NCBI GenBank assembly: GCA_018401495.1
Contig: JAGYJX010000004.1
Location: 21,196-85,195, forward strand
DNA length: 64,000 nt
Reading direction: 5' to 3'
Source of the DNA: Rhodospirillaceae bacterium
GTDB taxonomy: Bacteria > Pseudomonadota > Alphaproteobacteria > Thalassobaculales > Thalassobaculaceae
The notes beneath the pieces are model-generated. The model was given only the letters and a program-made list of their open reading frames with translations, was not told the origin of the DNA and searched no databases. Each line of letters opens with the position of its first letter. Within the stretch, counting starts at the first letter, position 1. The position numbers were made by a program, and so were the translations under genes. Of this stretch, positions 1-9,023 are shown one piece after another.

Positions 1-1000
1 ACGCCTGGCGGGCGCCGACCATGGAGGGCGGCGGCATGTTCCGCCCGGTCAGCCGGGAAGGCGGCCTGGTGCTGAACAACCTGCTGATGAGCACCGCCGC
101 CGCGACCGTCCTGATCGGCACCCTGTACCCGCTCGCCCTGGAGTCGATCACCGGCGAGAAGGTCTCGGTCGGCGAGCCTTACTTCGAGGCGACGTTCGTG
201 CCGCTGATGGTGCCGACGATCCTGGCGCTGGGTGTCGGACCGTTGCTGGCCTGGAAGCGCGGCGACCTGGCGGCGGCGCTCGGAAAGCTCTGGATCGCCG
301 CTCTGGCAGCCGTTCGGAATCGGGCTTGTCGGTCCTGTACATCCGCGGCGCACCGGTGGGGGCCGCGCTCGGCTTCGGCCTGGCCGTCTGGCTGGCGGTG
401 GCGGTCGTCACCGAATGGGCCGAGCGGGTGCGGCTGTTCCGGATTCCGCTCGGCCAGTCGCTGTCGCGCGCGCTCGGGCTGCCGCGATCGGCCTACGGCA
501 TGAGCCTCGCCCATCTGGGGGTCGCGGTGTTCATCATGGGGGCGATCGGCGAGACCCACTTCTCGAGCGAGGTGGTGCGGTTCGCAAGGGCCGGCGACCG
601 GATCGAGATCGCCGGACGATCCATCGTGTTCGAGGGAGTGACCCTCCAGCAAGGTCCGAACTATGAGGCGGAGGTCGGGACCTTCTTGTTGGCGAACGGC
701 GAACGGCTGGAATCCGAGCGGCGTTTCTACCCGGTCGAGGGTCAACGCACCACCGAGGCGTCGATCCGGACCCGCCCCGACGCCGACCTCTACGCCGTGC
801 TCGGTGAGCCCGCCGGCGAAGGACGTTGGACGGTGCGGATCTACGTGAAGCCGCTGGTGCTGTGGCTGTGGATCGGCAGCGGCATCATGGTCCTCGGAGG
901 CCTGCTGTCGCTGGCCGACCGCCGTCTGCGCGTCGGGGCGCCCGGACCACGCCGGGCCAGCTGGCGCCCGGCCCATGCCGGCGTCGGCGATTCGGACTGA
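1..1000 (+). CDS. ccmF: CcmF heme lyase subunit, 3' portion, frameshifted
   Basis: C-terminal half of CcmF, the polytopic membrane protein that attaches heme to apocytochrome c in the periplasm (System I maturation). The reading frame is already open at the window edge. The motif SREGGLVLNN followed by a Thr/Ala-rich helix and GTLYPL is typical of CcmF. A closing transmembrane helix (around IYVKPLVLWLWIGSG) ends the protein. The frame changes near 300-326: upstream coding lies in the frame of base 3, downstream coding in the frame of base 326, consistent with one missing base. The stop at 998-1000 lies just before ccmG. Identity is firm; the frameshift is probably a sequence error. Confidence 0.93.
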   Translation, partial: RLAGADHGGRRHVPPGQPGRRPGAEQPADEHRRRDRPDRHPVPARPGVDHRREGLGRRALLRGDVRAADGADDPGAGCRTVAGLEARRPGGGARKALDRRSGSRSESGLSVLYIRGAPVGAALGFGLAVWLAVAVVTEWAERVRLFRIPLGQSLSRALGLPRSAYGMSLAHLGVAVFIMGAIGETHFSSEVVRFARAGDRIEIAGRSIVFEGVTLQQGPNYEAEVGTFLLANGERLESERRFYPVEGQRTTEASIRTRPDADLYAVLGEPAGEGRWTVRIYVKPLVLWLWIGSGIMVLGGLLSLADRRLRVGAPGPRRASWRPAHAGVGDSD

Positions 1001-1002
1001 CG

Positions 1003-1536
1003 GTGCGCCGCCTCCTGTTCCTGGTGCCGCTGGCCGTGGTCGTCGGCCTGATCGGCGCGCTCGGGTGGCCCATCCTCGAGGGCCGTGATCCGCGCGCGCT
1101 GCCCTCGGTGCTGCTCGACAAGCCGGTGCCGCCGTTCGCGCTGCCGGGGCTGACGCCGGACGTGCCGGGCCTGGAGTCGGTGGAACTGACCGGCCGTCCG
1201 GTCCTGGTCAACGTGTTCGCCTCGTGGTGCGCGCCGTGCCGGCAGGAGATCCCGCTGATGGTCGGGCTGGCCGCCGAGGGCGTTCCGATCTACGGCATCG
1301 CCTACAAGGACGACCCGGCGGCGACCCGCCGGTTTCTGGCCCAGCTCGGCGATCCGTACCGCGGCGTCGGCGTCGATCGCGACGGCCGTGTCGGCATCGA
1401 ACTCGGGGTTTACGGGGTTCCGGAGACCTTCGTGGTCGATGCCGCCGGCCGGATCCGGCATCGCCATGTCGGCCTCCTCACCGAGGACGCGGCGCGTCGA
1501 ACCTTGCTGCCGCTGCTGGAGGAACTCGCGAAGTGA
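1003..1536 (+). CDS. ccmG: CcmG/DsbE thiol:disulfide oxidoreductase
   Basis: Membrane-anchored periplasmic thioredoxin-like protein of 177 residues that helps reduce the heme-binding cysteines of apocytochrome c. An uncleaved N-terminal anchor spans about residues 3-22. The redox motif WCAPC has cysteines 76 and 79, and the cis-proline region is GVPETFVV. I choose the GTG at 1003, two bases after the ccmF stop, because it gives the normal family length and places the anchor at the N terminus. The stop overlaps the ccmH start by four bases (GTGA), so the genes are translationally coupled. Confidence 0.95.
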   Translation: MRRLLFLVPLAVVVGLIGALGWPILEGRDPRALPSVLLDKPVPPFALPGLTPDVPGLESVELTGRPVLVNVFASWCAPCRQEIPLMVGLAAEGVPIYGIAYKDDPAATRRFLAQLGDPYRGVGVDRDGRVGIELGVYGVPETFVVDAAGRIRHRHVGLLTEDAARRTLLPLLEELAK

Positions 1537-2042
1537 TCCGTCCCGCCGCCCTGGCCTTCGCGCTCGCGTGTCTCGCGGCGACCCCGATCGCGCCGGCGCT
1601 GGCGGTGCAGCCCGACGAGGTCCTGGCCGACCCGATGCTGGAGGACCGGGCGCGCAGCCTGAGCCTGGGCGTGCGTTGCCTGGTCTGCCAGAACCAGTCG
1701 ATCGACGATTCCAACGCCGACCTCGCCCGCGATCTGCGACGGGTGGTGCGCGAGCGGCTGGTGGCTGGAGACAGCGACCAGCAGGTCCTCGACTACCTGG
1801 TGGCGCGGTACGGCGCCTTCGTCCTGCTTGAACCGCCGCGCACCCGCAGCACCTGGCTGCTGTGGTACGGGCCGTTCGCCCTGCTGGGGATCGGCGCCGT
1901 CGGGATCGCGTTCGCCGCCGCTCGCCGCGCTCGCCGCCGAGACGAACCCGCTCCTTTGTCCGCCGAGGAGCGCTCACGCCTGGAGGCCCTGCTGTCGGAC
2001 GACGCCGCCGCCGCCGAACAGCCGTCGGAGGGCCGGCAATGA
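1533..2042 (+). CDS. ccmH: CcmH cytochrome c maturation thiol reductase
   Basis: Short CcmH of 169 residues with a signal peptide (about 1-25), the conserved motif RCLVCQNQSI with cysteines 49 and 52, and a C-terminal transmembrane helix at about 107-130. It works with CcmG and CcmI to keep the CXXCH motif of apocytochrome c reduced for CcmF. The GTG start overlaps the ccmG stop, and the stop overlaps the ATG of ccmI, so ccmG-ccmH-ccmI form one coupled operon. No disruption is seen in this gene. Confidence 0.95.
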   Translation: MIRPAALAFALACLAATPIAPALAVQPDEVLADPMLEDRARSLSLGVRCLVCQNQSIDDSNADLARDLRRVVRERLVAGDSDQQVLDYLVARYGAFVLLEPPRTRSTWLLWYGPFALLGIGAVGIAFAAARRARRRDEPAPLSAEERSRLEALLSDDAAAAEQPSEGRQ

Positions 2043-3481
2043 TGCTGTGGCTGATCGTCGGCGCGCTGCTGCTCGCGGTGGTGCTGGCGCTGCTGGCGCC
2101 TCTGGTGCGCCGCCAGACCGTTTCCCCGGACCGCTCCGAACACGGCTTCGAGGTGTTGCGCGACCAGTTGGGTGAGGTCGAGCGCGACCGCGCCACCGGC
2201 CGGCTCGACGCCGGCAGCGCCGAAGCGGCGCGCCTCGAGATCGAGCGCCGGATGCTGGTCGAGGCCGAGCGACGGGATGCGGCGGCGGCGGCCGCGCCGC
2301 CGGCACCCGCCGGGGCCAGCCGCCGCCGCCGGTTCGCCGCCGCCGCGCTGGTCGTGCTGGCGGTCCCGGTGGGCAGCACCGCGCTTTACCTTATACAGGG
2401 CCGGCCCGGCCTTCCGGACGCGCCGCTGGCGTCGCGCTCGGCCGAACGCGCGCGCATGGCCGAGGTGGTGGAGAGCCAACGCGGACTGGCCGAGATGGCG
2501 GCCAACCTGGAGCGTCGCCTCGCCGAACAGCCCGACGACGTCGAAGGGCTGGCAGTTGCTCGGGCGAACGCGGATGACGCTCGGCGATCCGTCGGGCGCG
2601 GTCGAGGCCTATCGCAGCGCGACCATCGCCGGCGGCGGCGACGCCCAGACCTTCGCGCAGCTTGGCGAAGCGCTGGTCCGTGCCGAAGACGGCATCGTCG
2701 GCGAGGCCGCCCGGGAAGCGTTCCTGCACGCCCTGGAGAAGATGCCGGGCGAACCGAGGTCCCGGTTCTACCTCGGGCTCGCCAGCCGCCAGGCCGGGAG
2801 GATCGACGAGGCGCTGGAACGGTGGGTCGCCCTGGAGGCGGACACCGCCGGCCGACGCGCCGTGGCGGCCGGTGCTGCTGGAGCGCATCGAGGAGGCGGC
2901 GTCGGAATCCGGCGCCGACCTGGCCGCGCTCAGGGCGCGGATCGGCAGCGAGGTTCGGCGGCAGGCCACCGAGGATGCGTCGCCGGCCCGGGGCCCGACC
3001 TCCGACGACATGGCCGCGGCCCGCGAGATGCCGGCGGAGGATCGGCTGGCCATGATCCGCGGAATGGTCGACGGACTGGCGACCCGCCTGCAGTCGAATC
3101 CGGATGACCTGGATGGCTGGCGCCGGCTTGGCCGCTCCTACCTGGTGCTGAACCGACGCCCGGAGGCGGTGCAGGCCTACAGCCGTGCCGCCGATCTGGC
3201 GCCCGACGACATCGAGGTCCAGCTCGACTACGCGCACGCTCTGTTCCCGCCCGGGACGTCCGAGCGCGACATGCCGCCGGCGTTCACCGAGGTCATCGAC
3301 CGGGTCAGGCGGCTGGAGCCGGACAACGCCGAGGGCCTGTTCTTCGGCGGGCTGATCGCGGTGCGACGGGGCGACAACGCGCGAGGCGCGCGACCTGTGG
3401 GGCCAACTGCTCGAGAAGCTGCCACCGGACTCGCCGGTCGGCGGCGCGGTGCGGCGGCGCCTGGAGGCGTTGCCGCAGTGA
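2039..3481 (+). CDS. ccmI: CcmI TPR protein, three apparent frameshifts
   Basis: CcmI is the apocytochrome chaperone of the heme ligation complex. It has an N-terminal membrane segment (about 2-22), a second hydrophobic segment near residue 105-120, and a long periplasmic TPR region (for example WRRLGRSYLVLNRRPEAVQAY). Coding moves through three frames: changes lie near 2555-2570 (an extra G within GGG), near 2865-2870, and near 3380-3390. Each is a +1 change, and the three together restore the original frame, ending at the TGA at 3479-3481. Similarity continues smoothly across each point, so an intact protein of about 480 residues is likely in the organism. Confidence 0.88.
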
Positions 3482-3560
3482 CGGCGCATCGGCTTGCGGC
3501 ATAGCCTGGGCGTGGCGCTTGCCGCGCCGCGTCGCAGCCCCTATCGGTGGAGCGCCCGAT

Positions 3561-4733
3561 ATGCCCCAGTCCGCGCCTGACCGCCTCTTCCCGCCCAGCG
3601 AGTTCGAGCGCCGCCTGACCCGCCTGCAGGCCATCATGCTGGCCCACCGGCTCGACGCGCTGCTGTTCACGACCCCGCCGAACATCCGGTACGTCACCGG
3701 CTTCGACAGCCAGTTCTGGGAGAGCCCGACGCGGCCGTGGTTCGTGCTGGTGCCGATCGACGGCGGACCGATCGCGGTCATTCCGGAGATCGGCGCGCCG
3801 GAAATGGCGCGCACGTGGGTGACCGACATCCGGACCTGGCCGGCTCCGGTCCCGGAGGACGACGGCGTCTCGCTGCTTGCCGACGCCATCGACGGACTGC
3901 CGCGGCGCTTCGGCCGCGTCGGCGCCGAACTCGGCCGCGAGATGACCCTGCGGATGCCGGTGCTCGACTTCCTGGCGCTGCGCGAGCGGTTGCGCGGCGT
4001 GCAGATCGTCGACGGTGCGCCGGCGGCCTGGGAGGCGCGGATGGTCAAGACCGACGCCGAAATCGCCTGCATCCGTCACATCTGCGGGATCGCCAGCGAC
4101 GCCTACGAGGCGTTGCCCACGGCGATCGGCATCGGCGTGAGCGAGCGCGAGGTGTGCCGTCGCCTGCGCATCGACATCGCCGCCCGCGGCGCCGATGCCA
4201 CGCCGTTCATGCCGGCGATCTCCGGCCCGGGCGGCGTGGCGCAGATCGTCTGCGGCCCGGGCGACCGGATCCTGACCGAGGGCGACATCCTGTTCATAGA
4301 CACCGGATCGACCTGGAACGGCTATTTCTGCGATTTCGACCGCAACTACGCGGTCGGACGGGTGTCGGACGACGCCCATCGGGCGCACGAAACGGTGTGG
4401 GACGCGACCGAGGCGGGCATCGCCGCGGCGGTGCCGGGGGCGGCGACCGACGACGTCTGGCGGGCAATGGCGAGAATCCTGGAGGCCGGCGGCTCGGCCG
4501 GCAACAACGTCGGCCGTCTCGGTCACGGTCTCGGGCTGCAGTTGACCGAACCGCCATCGCACCGGCCCGGTGACGGGACCCGGATCCGCGAGGGCATGGT
4601 CCTCACGATCGAGCCCGGCATGGAATACGCGCCCGGCCGGATGATCGTGCACGAGGAGAACGTCGTGATCACGTCGTCCGGGGCCGAGCTCCTGACGAAG
4701 CGGGCGCCGCGCGAGCTGCCGATCGTGAGGTAG
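3561..4733 (+). CDS. M24 family metallopeptidase (Xaa-Pro peptidase-like)
   Basis: Protein of 390 residues with an N-terminal creatinase-like domain (about 15-150) and a C-terminal pita-bread catalytic domain (about 165-385). The five metal ligands of the family are visible: D247 (FIDTG), D258, H322 (GHGLGL), E351 (TIEPGM) and E366 (HEEN). Cytoplasmic dinuclear-metal peptidases of this type cleave N-terminal residues before proline. Relatives include ectoine hydrolase and other non-peptidase enzymes, so the substrate is open. The ATG at 3561 follows a GGTGGAG ribosome-binding site and is preferred over the longer upstream extension. It stands alone between ccmI and the amino acid importer. 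Confidence 0.85.
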   Translation: MPQSAPDRLFPPSEFERRLTRLQAIMLAHRLDALLFTTPPNIRYVTGFDSQFWESPTRPWFVLVPIDGGPIAVIPEIGAPEMARTWVTDIRTWPAPVPEDDGVSLLADAIDGLPRRFGRVGAELGREMTLRMPVLDFLALRERLRGVQIVDGAPAAWEARMVKTDAEIACIRHICGIASDAYEALPTAIGIGVSEREVCRRLRIDIAARGADATPFMPAISGPGGVAQIVCGPGDRILTEGDILFIDTGSTWNGYFCDFDRNYAVGRVSDDAHRAHETVWDATEAGIAAAVPGAATDDVWRAMARILEAGGSAGNNVGRLGHGLGLQLTEPPSHRPGDGTRIREGMVLTIEPGMEYAPGRMIVHEENVVITSSGAELLTKRAPRELPIVR

Positions 4734-4881
4734 AACGCGCCGCCGTTCCCGTCGGCTTCACTGTTGCCGGAACCCGATCGCAGCCGCTCCCAGCCGGCAA
4801 AAATCCGTTGCCGGTCGCGTGTCGCCGGCTATGCTGCCGCATTACACGTTTGTTGCAGCGCACTCCGTCCCAGGACCGTCG

Positions 4882-5700
4882 ATGGTCGCAGCCCCGTCCG
4901 AACCTGTCGTCGCCAGCGGTGATGGCGCGATGCTGTCGGTCGTCGACCTTCACAAGAGGTTCGGCTCCCTCGAGGTTCTGAAGGGCGTGTCACTGACCGC
5001 GCGCCAGGGCGACGTCATTTCCATGATCGGCGCTTCCGGGTCCGGCAAGTCGACCTTCCTGCGCTGCATCAACCTCCTCGAGATCCCGGATGCCGGCGAG
5101 GTGCGGGTCGACGGCGAGCTGATCCGCATGGTGCCGTCGCGCACCGGCGGTCTGCGGCCGGCCGACACCCGCCAGGTGGACCGCATCCGCTCGCGGCTCG
5201 GAATGGTGTTCCAGAGCTTCAACCTCTGGACCCACATGACCGTGCTCGAGAACGTCATCGAGGCTCCGGTGCACGTCCTGGGGGTGCCGAAGCGCGAGGC
5301 GATCGAGCGCGCCGAGGCGCTGCTCGACAAGGTCGGGATCGTCGAGAAGCGCAACGAGTACCCGGCCCACCTGTCCGGCGGCCAGCAGCAGCGTTGCGCG
5401 ATCGCGCGCGCGCTGGCGATGGAGCCGCAGGTCATGCTGTTCGACGAGCCGACCTCGGCGCTCGATCCCGAGCTTGTCGGCGAGGTGCTGCGGGTCATGC
5501 GGCAGCTCGCCGAGGAGGGCCGCACGATGATCATCGTGACCCACGAGATGCGCTTCGCCCGCGAGGTGTCGAGCGAGATCGTGTTCCTGCACCAGGGCCG
5601 GATCGAGGAGCAGGGGCCGCCGGCCCAGGTGTTCGGCGCGCCGCGGTCCGAGCGCTGCCGCCAATTCCTCGCGACCTCGGCACACGAGGTCGTCGGGTAG
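4882..5700 (+). CDS. Polar amino acid ABC importer, ATP-binding subunit
   Basis: Nucleotide-binding subunit (272 residues) of the HisP/OccP class, energising uptake of polar or basic amino acids or opines. Walker A GASGSGKST is at 50-58, the signature LSGGQQQ at 164-170 and Walker B VMLFDEP at 184-190, followed by the D-loop SALD and the switch histidine in IIVTHEM. Start choice is uncertain: ATG 4882 and ATG 4930 both fit, and the domain proper begins at the second. It opens a four-gene set in the order ATPase, binding protein, permease, permease. Substrate cannot be set from this subunit. Confidence 0.92.
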   Translation: MVAAPSEPVVASGDGAMLSVVDLHKRFGSLEVLKGVSLTARQGDVISMIGASGSGKSTFLRCINLLEIPDAGEVRVDGELIRMVPSRTGGLRPADTRQVDRIRSRLGMVFQSFNLWTHMTVLENVIEAPVHVLGVPKREAIERAEALLDKVGIVEKRNEYPAHLSGGQQQRCAIARALAMEPQVMLFDEPTSALDPELVGEVLRVMRQLAEEGRTMIIVTHEMRFAREVSSEIVFLHQGRIEEQGPPAQVFGAPRSERCRQFLATSAHEVVG

Positions 5701-5759
5701 ACGTCCGACGGGGACGGGTTGTTCGACAGGGACCAACAAGAGACCAGGAGGGACTTCAC

Positions 5760-6623
5760 GTGAAGAAGACGCTTACCACGCTGGCCGCGGTCGCGGCGCT
5801 CGCCGTCGCGGGTATCGCCGCCGACGCGTCGGCCAAGGAATGGGCCAAGGGCGCGAAGGTCAAGATCGCCACCGAGGGCGCCTACGCGCCGTGGAACGCC
5901 ACCGACAGCTCCGGCAAGCTGGTCGGCTTCGAGGTCGATCTCGCGGCCGATCTGTGCAAGCGCATGGAGGTCGAGTGCGAGGTCGTCCAGCAGGCTTGGG
6001 AAGGCATCATCCCGGCGCTGCAGGCCGGCAAGTACGACGCCATCATGGCCGGTATGTCGATCACCGCGAAGCGCAAGGAAGTCATCGATTTCTCGCGCTC
6101 CTACGCCCAGACCCCGGCGATCTTCGTCGTGACCAAGGCGAGCAAGTCGGCGGGCTTCAAGACCGAGGCCGAGCGCCTCGGCCTCGACGAGGTCGACGCC
6201 GCCGAGAAGAAGGCCATTGACGCGGTCATCGGCGAGTTCAAAGGCAAGACCATCGGCGTGCAGATCTCGACCACCCACGAGAACTTCCTGCGCGAGTACC
6301 TGGGCAAGGACGTCACCGTCAAAACCTACGACACCCAGGAGAACCTCGACCTGGACCTGCAGGCCGGCCGCGTCGACGCGGCGCTGGCGTCCGCCTCCTA
6401 CTGGGTGCCGCTGCTCTCCAGCGACAAGGGCAAGGACATGGTGATGGTCGGCCCGCACATGACCGGCGGTCCGTTCGGGGCCGGCGTCGGCGCCGGCATC
6501 CGCAAGGACGACCCCTCGCTGACGGCGATGTTCGACAAGGCGATCAACGCCGCGATCGACGACGGGTCGCTCGAGAAGCTGGCGGTGAAGTGGTTCGGCT
6601 TCGACGCTTCCGCGAAGAAGTGA
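5760..6623 (+). CDS. Periplasmic amino acid-binding protein (family 3)
   Basis: Solute-binding protein of 287 residues with a cleavable signal peptide ending near ADASA (about 20-24). The start of the mature domain (KIATEGAYAPWN) and the segment GKLVGFEVDLA are typical of lysine/arginine/ornithine, histidine and opine binding proteins. The aromatic and acidic residues for alpha-amino acid binding fall in this block. The GTG at 5760 has a strong AGGAGG at about 5744 and gives the signal peptide at once. A large hairpin directly follows the stop, which may raise expression of this gene over the permeases. Confidence 0.92.
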   Translation: MKKTLTTLAAVAALAVAGIAADASAKEWAKGAKVKIATEGAYAPWNATDSSGKLVGFEVDLAADLCKRMEVECEVVQQAWEGIIPALQAGKYDAIMAGMSITAKRKEVIDFSRSYAQTPAIFVVTKASKSAGFKTEAERLGLDEVDAAEKKAIDAVIGEFKGKTIGVQISTTHENFLREYLGKDVTVKTYDTQENLDLDLQAGRVDAALASASYWVPLLSSDKGKDMVMVGPHMTGGPFGAGVGAGIRKDDPSLTAMFDKAINAAIDDGSLEKLAVKWFGFDASAKK

Positions 6624-6631
6624 TCTGACGG

Positions 6632-6672
6632 GGCGGGGACCGGCCTGGAAGGGGATCCGGGCCGGTCCCGCC
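6632..6672 (+). promoter_or_regulatory. Stable intergenic hairpin between binding protein and permease genes
   Basis: Arms at 6632-6645 and 6660-6672 pair over 13 bp with one bulged G and a 14-nt loop. There is no T run, so it is not a classic terminator. Its position after the binding-protein gene fits a 3' stabiliser or partial terminator giving unequal expression within the operon. Confidence 0.55.
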
Positions 6673-6697
6673 GCAACCGGGGGAGTGCCGAGCGCGC

Positions 6698-7414
6698 ATG
6701 GGCGACTGGGTGAGCCTGCTGGCCTGGGGGGACGCTGGCTGGGGCGACGAGATGGTCCGCGGCGCGCTGTGGACGCTGGCGCTCTCGGTCGTGGCGTTCG
6801 CGCTCGGCGTGCTGATCGGTTCGTTCGGCGCCGCCGCCAAGCTGTCCCACCTGCCGCCGCTGCGCTGGCTCGGGCAGGGCTACACCACGGTGATCCGGGG
6901 CGTCCCCGACCTGCTGGTGATCTACCTGCTGTTCTTCGGCGGCAATCAGGCGGTGATGAGCATCGCCCGCGGCCTGTTCGGCTATGACGGCTACATCGAG
7001 CTGAACGCCTTCACGATCGGCGCCATCGCCCTCGGCACGGTCTCGGGCGCCTATTCGACCGAAGTGATCCGCGGCGCGGTGCTGGCGGTGCCGCGCGGCC
7101 AACTCGAGGCGGCGCGCGCCTGCGGGATGAGCGGCTGGCTGCTGTTCCGCCGGGTCCTGGTGCCGCAGGTCGCGCGCTACGCGCTGCCCGGGCTCGGCAA
7201 CGTCTGGCAGCTCACCCTGAAGGACACCTCGCTGATCTCGATCGTCGGGCTGGTGGAGATCATGCGCTCGGCGTCGATCGCCTCGGGCTCGACCCAGAAG
7301 CCGTTCGTGTTCTACCTGTCGGCGGCGGTCCTTTACCTGGTGCTGACGGCCGGCTCCAACCGGGCCTTCGGGCTGGCCGAGCTGTGGGCCAACCGCGGCG
7401 TTCGGAGGGCCTGA
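6698..7414 (+). CDS. Amino acid ABC importer permease (HisQ/OccQ type)
   Basis: Inner membrane permease of 238 residues with about five hydrophobic segments. The coupling region EAARACGMSGWLLFRRVLVPQ carries the EAA loop that contacts the ATPase. The start ATG at 6698 follows a GGGGGAG Shine-Dalgarno stretch after the intergenic hairpin. It forms a heterodimer with the next gene, three bases downstream. Typical of the His/Glu/Gln/Arg/opine transporter family; the substrate is inferred only as a polar amino acid or opine. Confidence 0.92.
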   Translation: MGDWVSLLAWGDAGWGDEMVRGALWTLALSVVAFALGVLIGSFGAAAKLSHLPPLRWLGQGYTTVIRGVPDLLVIYLLFFGGNQAVMSIARGLFGYDGYIELNAFTIGAIALGTVSGAYSTEVIRGAVLAVPRGQLEAARACGMSGWLLFRRVLVPQVARYALPGLGNVWQLTLKDTSLISIVGLVEIMRSASIASGSTQKPFVFYLSAAVLYLVLTAGSNRAFGLAELWANRGVRRA

Positions 7415-7417
7415 TCG

Positions 7418-8149
7418 ATGCGATTCGAGCTGTTCCCCGAATATTTCCCGCAGCTGCTGGCCGGCGTGCCGATGACGCTGCAACTGGCCGCGCTGTCGCT
7501 GTTCCTGGGCTTCTTTCTCGCGGTCCTGCTGGCGGTGCTGCGGACTTCCGGCATCGCCCCGCTGGTCGGCTTCGTGAAGGTCTATGTCTACGTGTTCCGG
7601 GGCACCCCGCTGCTGGTGCAGATCTTCCTGATCTACTACGGCACCGGGCAGTTCGACCTGATCAAGCAGAGCTTCCTGTGGCCGGTGCTGCGCGAGGCGT
7701 ACTGGTGCGCGATCATCGCGATGACCCTGAACACCGGCGCCTACACTTCGGAGATCATCCGCGGCGGCATCGAATCGGTGGCCTGGGGACAGGTCGAGGC
7801 GGCCAAGGCCTGCGGCATGAACGCGTGGCTGCGATTCCGCCGGGTGGTTTTCCCTCAGGCGATCCGCCAGGCGCTGCCGGGCTACGGCAACGAGATCATC
7901 CTGATGGTCAAGGCGACGTCGCTCGCCAGCACCATCACCCTGCTCGAGGTCACCGGGATCGCCCGCAAGATCATCAGCCAGACCTACGCCCCGGTGGAAC
8001 TGTTCGTCATGGCGGGCGCGATCTACCTGACGATCGTGTTCACCATCACGCGGATCGTCGACCTCATCGAGAAGCGGCTGTCGCCGGAGCGCGCCGCCGC
8101 CCGAGGCGCCAAGGCGACCGCCGAGCGGGACCTGGCCAGTGTCCATTGA
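7418..8149 (+). CDS. Amino acid ABC importer permease (HisM/OccM type)
   Basis: Second permease of the importer, 243 residues, with the EAA loop VEAAKACGMNAWLRFRRVVF and about five transmembrane helices. It starts three bases after the preceding permease gene, so both are expected to be made in equal amounts. Its last codons overlap the start of the acetyltransferase gene by 11 bases. Order and sequence type match the opine and histidine importers of alphaproteobacteria. Confidence 0.92.
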   Translation: MRFELFPEYFPQLLAGVPMTLQLAALSLFLGFFLAVLLAVLRTSGIAPLVGFVKVYVYVFRGTPLLVQIFLIYYGTGQFDLIKQSFLWPVLREAYWCAIIAMTLNTGAYTSEIIRGGIESVAWGQVEAAKACGMNAWLRFRRVVFPQAIRQALPGYGNEIILMVKATSLASTITLLEVTGIARKIISQTYAPVELFVMAGAIYLTIVFTITRIVDLIEKRLSPERAAARGAKATAERDLASVH

Positions 8150-8654
8150 GCTCGTGCCCTGGCCTGCGGGCGGGGCCGGGCTGCTGGAGCGCTGGATCGC
8201 GGCCCCGCATGTGGTGCGCTGGTGGAAGCCGGCGCTCACCGCCGGCGTGATCGCCGCCCTGCGGGCCGGCGATGCGCCGCCGGCGGGCACACGCCCCTGG
8301 CGGATCGACCTCGACGGTGTGCCGGTCGGCTACGCCCAGGACTACGATCCGGCGCGTCCGGGCGACGGCTGGAGCGAGGTGGAAGGCGTCGGCGCCGGCA
8401 CTCGCGGTCTCGAACTGCTGATCGGCGAGGCCGACGCCGTGAACCGGCGGCACGGCCGAGCCGCGATCCGGCTCCTCGCCGCCAGGCTGTTCGCCGAGTC
8501 CGGCACCGACCGGCTGGTTTCCGGCCCGCATCCTGACAACTGGCCGGCGGTGATCGCGTTCAAGCGCGCCGGCTTCCGCGAGCGTGGCCGCCGGCAGTTC
8601 CCGAGCGGGCCGGTGATGGTGCTGACCGCCGCCAGGGCGGTCTGGTCCGGGTGA
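8139..8654 (+). CDS. GNAT acetyltransferase resembling AAC(6')-Ib group
   Basis: Protein of 171 residues with a GNAT fold. The N-terminal VVRWW, the segment VGYAQDYDP, the GDGW motif, the GTRGLELLIG acetyl-CoA region and DNWPAVIAFKRAGF near the C terminus match, in order, the AAC(6')-Ib class of aminoglycoside and siderophore-type acetyltransferases. The GTG start lies inside the end of the permease gene (11-base overlap), so it is probably the fifth gene of the importer operon. That context argues for acetylation of a small amine or amino acid rather than a dedicated resistance role. Family is sure, substrate unknown. Confidence 0.75.
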   Translation: MSIELVPWPAGGAGLLERWIAAPHVVRWWKPALTAGVIAALRAGDAPPAGTRPWRIDLDGVPVGYAQDYDPARPGDGWSEVEGVGAGTRGLELLIGEADAVNRRHGRAAIRLLAARLFAESGTDRLVSGPHPDNWPAVIAFKRAGFRERGRRQFPSGPVMVLTAARAVWSG

Positions 8655-8795
8655 GGTCGGTGGGCGCATCCGAGGCCGCTGCGGGGGCGCCTCCGGTATC
8701 GGCCGTCCGGCTGTGGAATCCATCGTTTTCAAGCCCGACAGCGTGTTAGTCTGCTCCGGAAAAGGCGCGTTACCGCTTGGCGGGCATCGAGGCTC

Positions 8796-8999
8796 ATGGT
8801 GCAAGATCTGGAAGAAATGAAGCGCCGGCTGGCGGACCTGAAGACCGAGCATCGCGACCTCGACGATGTCATCGCCCGACTGCTGGACAAGGCGCCGTTC
8901 GATCAGCTCCAGCTGCAGCGGCTCAAGAAGCGGAAGCTGCTTCTGAAGGATGAGATGTCGCTGCTGGAGAGCCGCCTGTTGCCGGACATCATCGCCTGA
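8796..8999 (+). CDS. YdcH family protein (DUF465)
   Basis: Small charged helical protein of 67 residues, predicted as a coiled coil. The pattern LKTEHRDLDDVIARL, then QLQRLKKRKLLLKDEM, is the usual DUF465 signature. The function of the family is not established. It is monocistronic in appearance, about 140 bases after the acetyltransferase gene. DUF465 genes often lie near purE/purK in alphaproteobacteria, as here. Confidence 0.85.
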   Translation: MVQDLEEMKRRLADLKTEHRDLDDVIARLLDKAPFDQLQLQRLKKRKLLLKDEMSLLESRLLPDIIA

Positions 9000-9023
9000 C
9001 GCGGCAGGGCGGGACGGCGTCTC

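Noticed and set aside
841..2379. Long open frame of about 500 codons on the minus strand across the ccm genes
   Set aside because: Arg/Ala/Pro-rich translation without any domain pattern; it is an antisense shadow of ccmG/ccmH/ccmI, common in GC-rich DNA.
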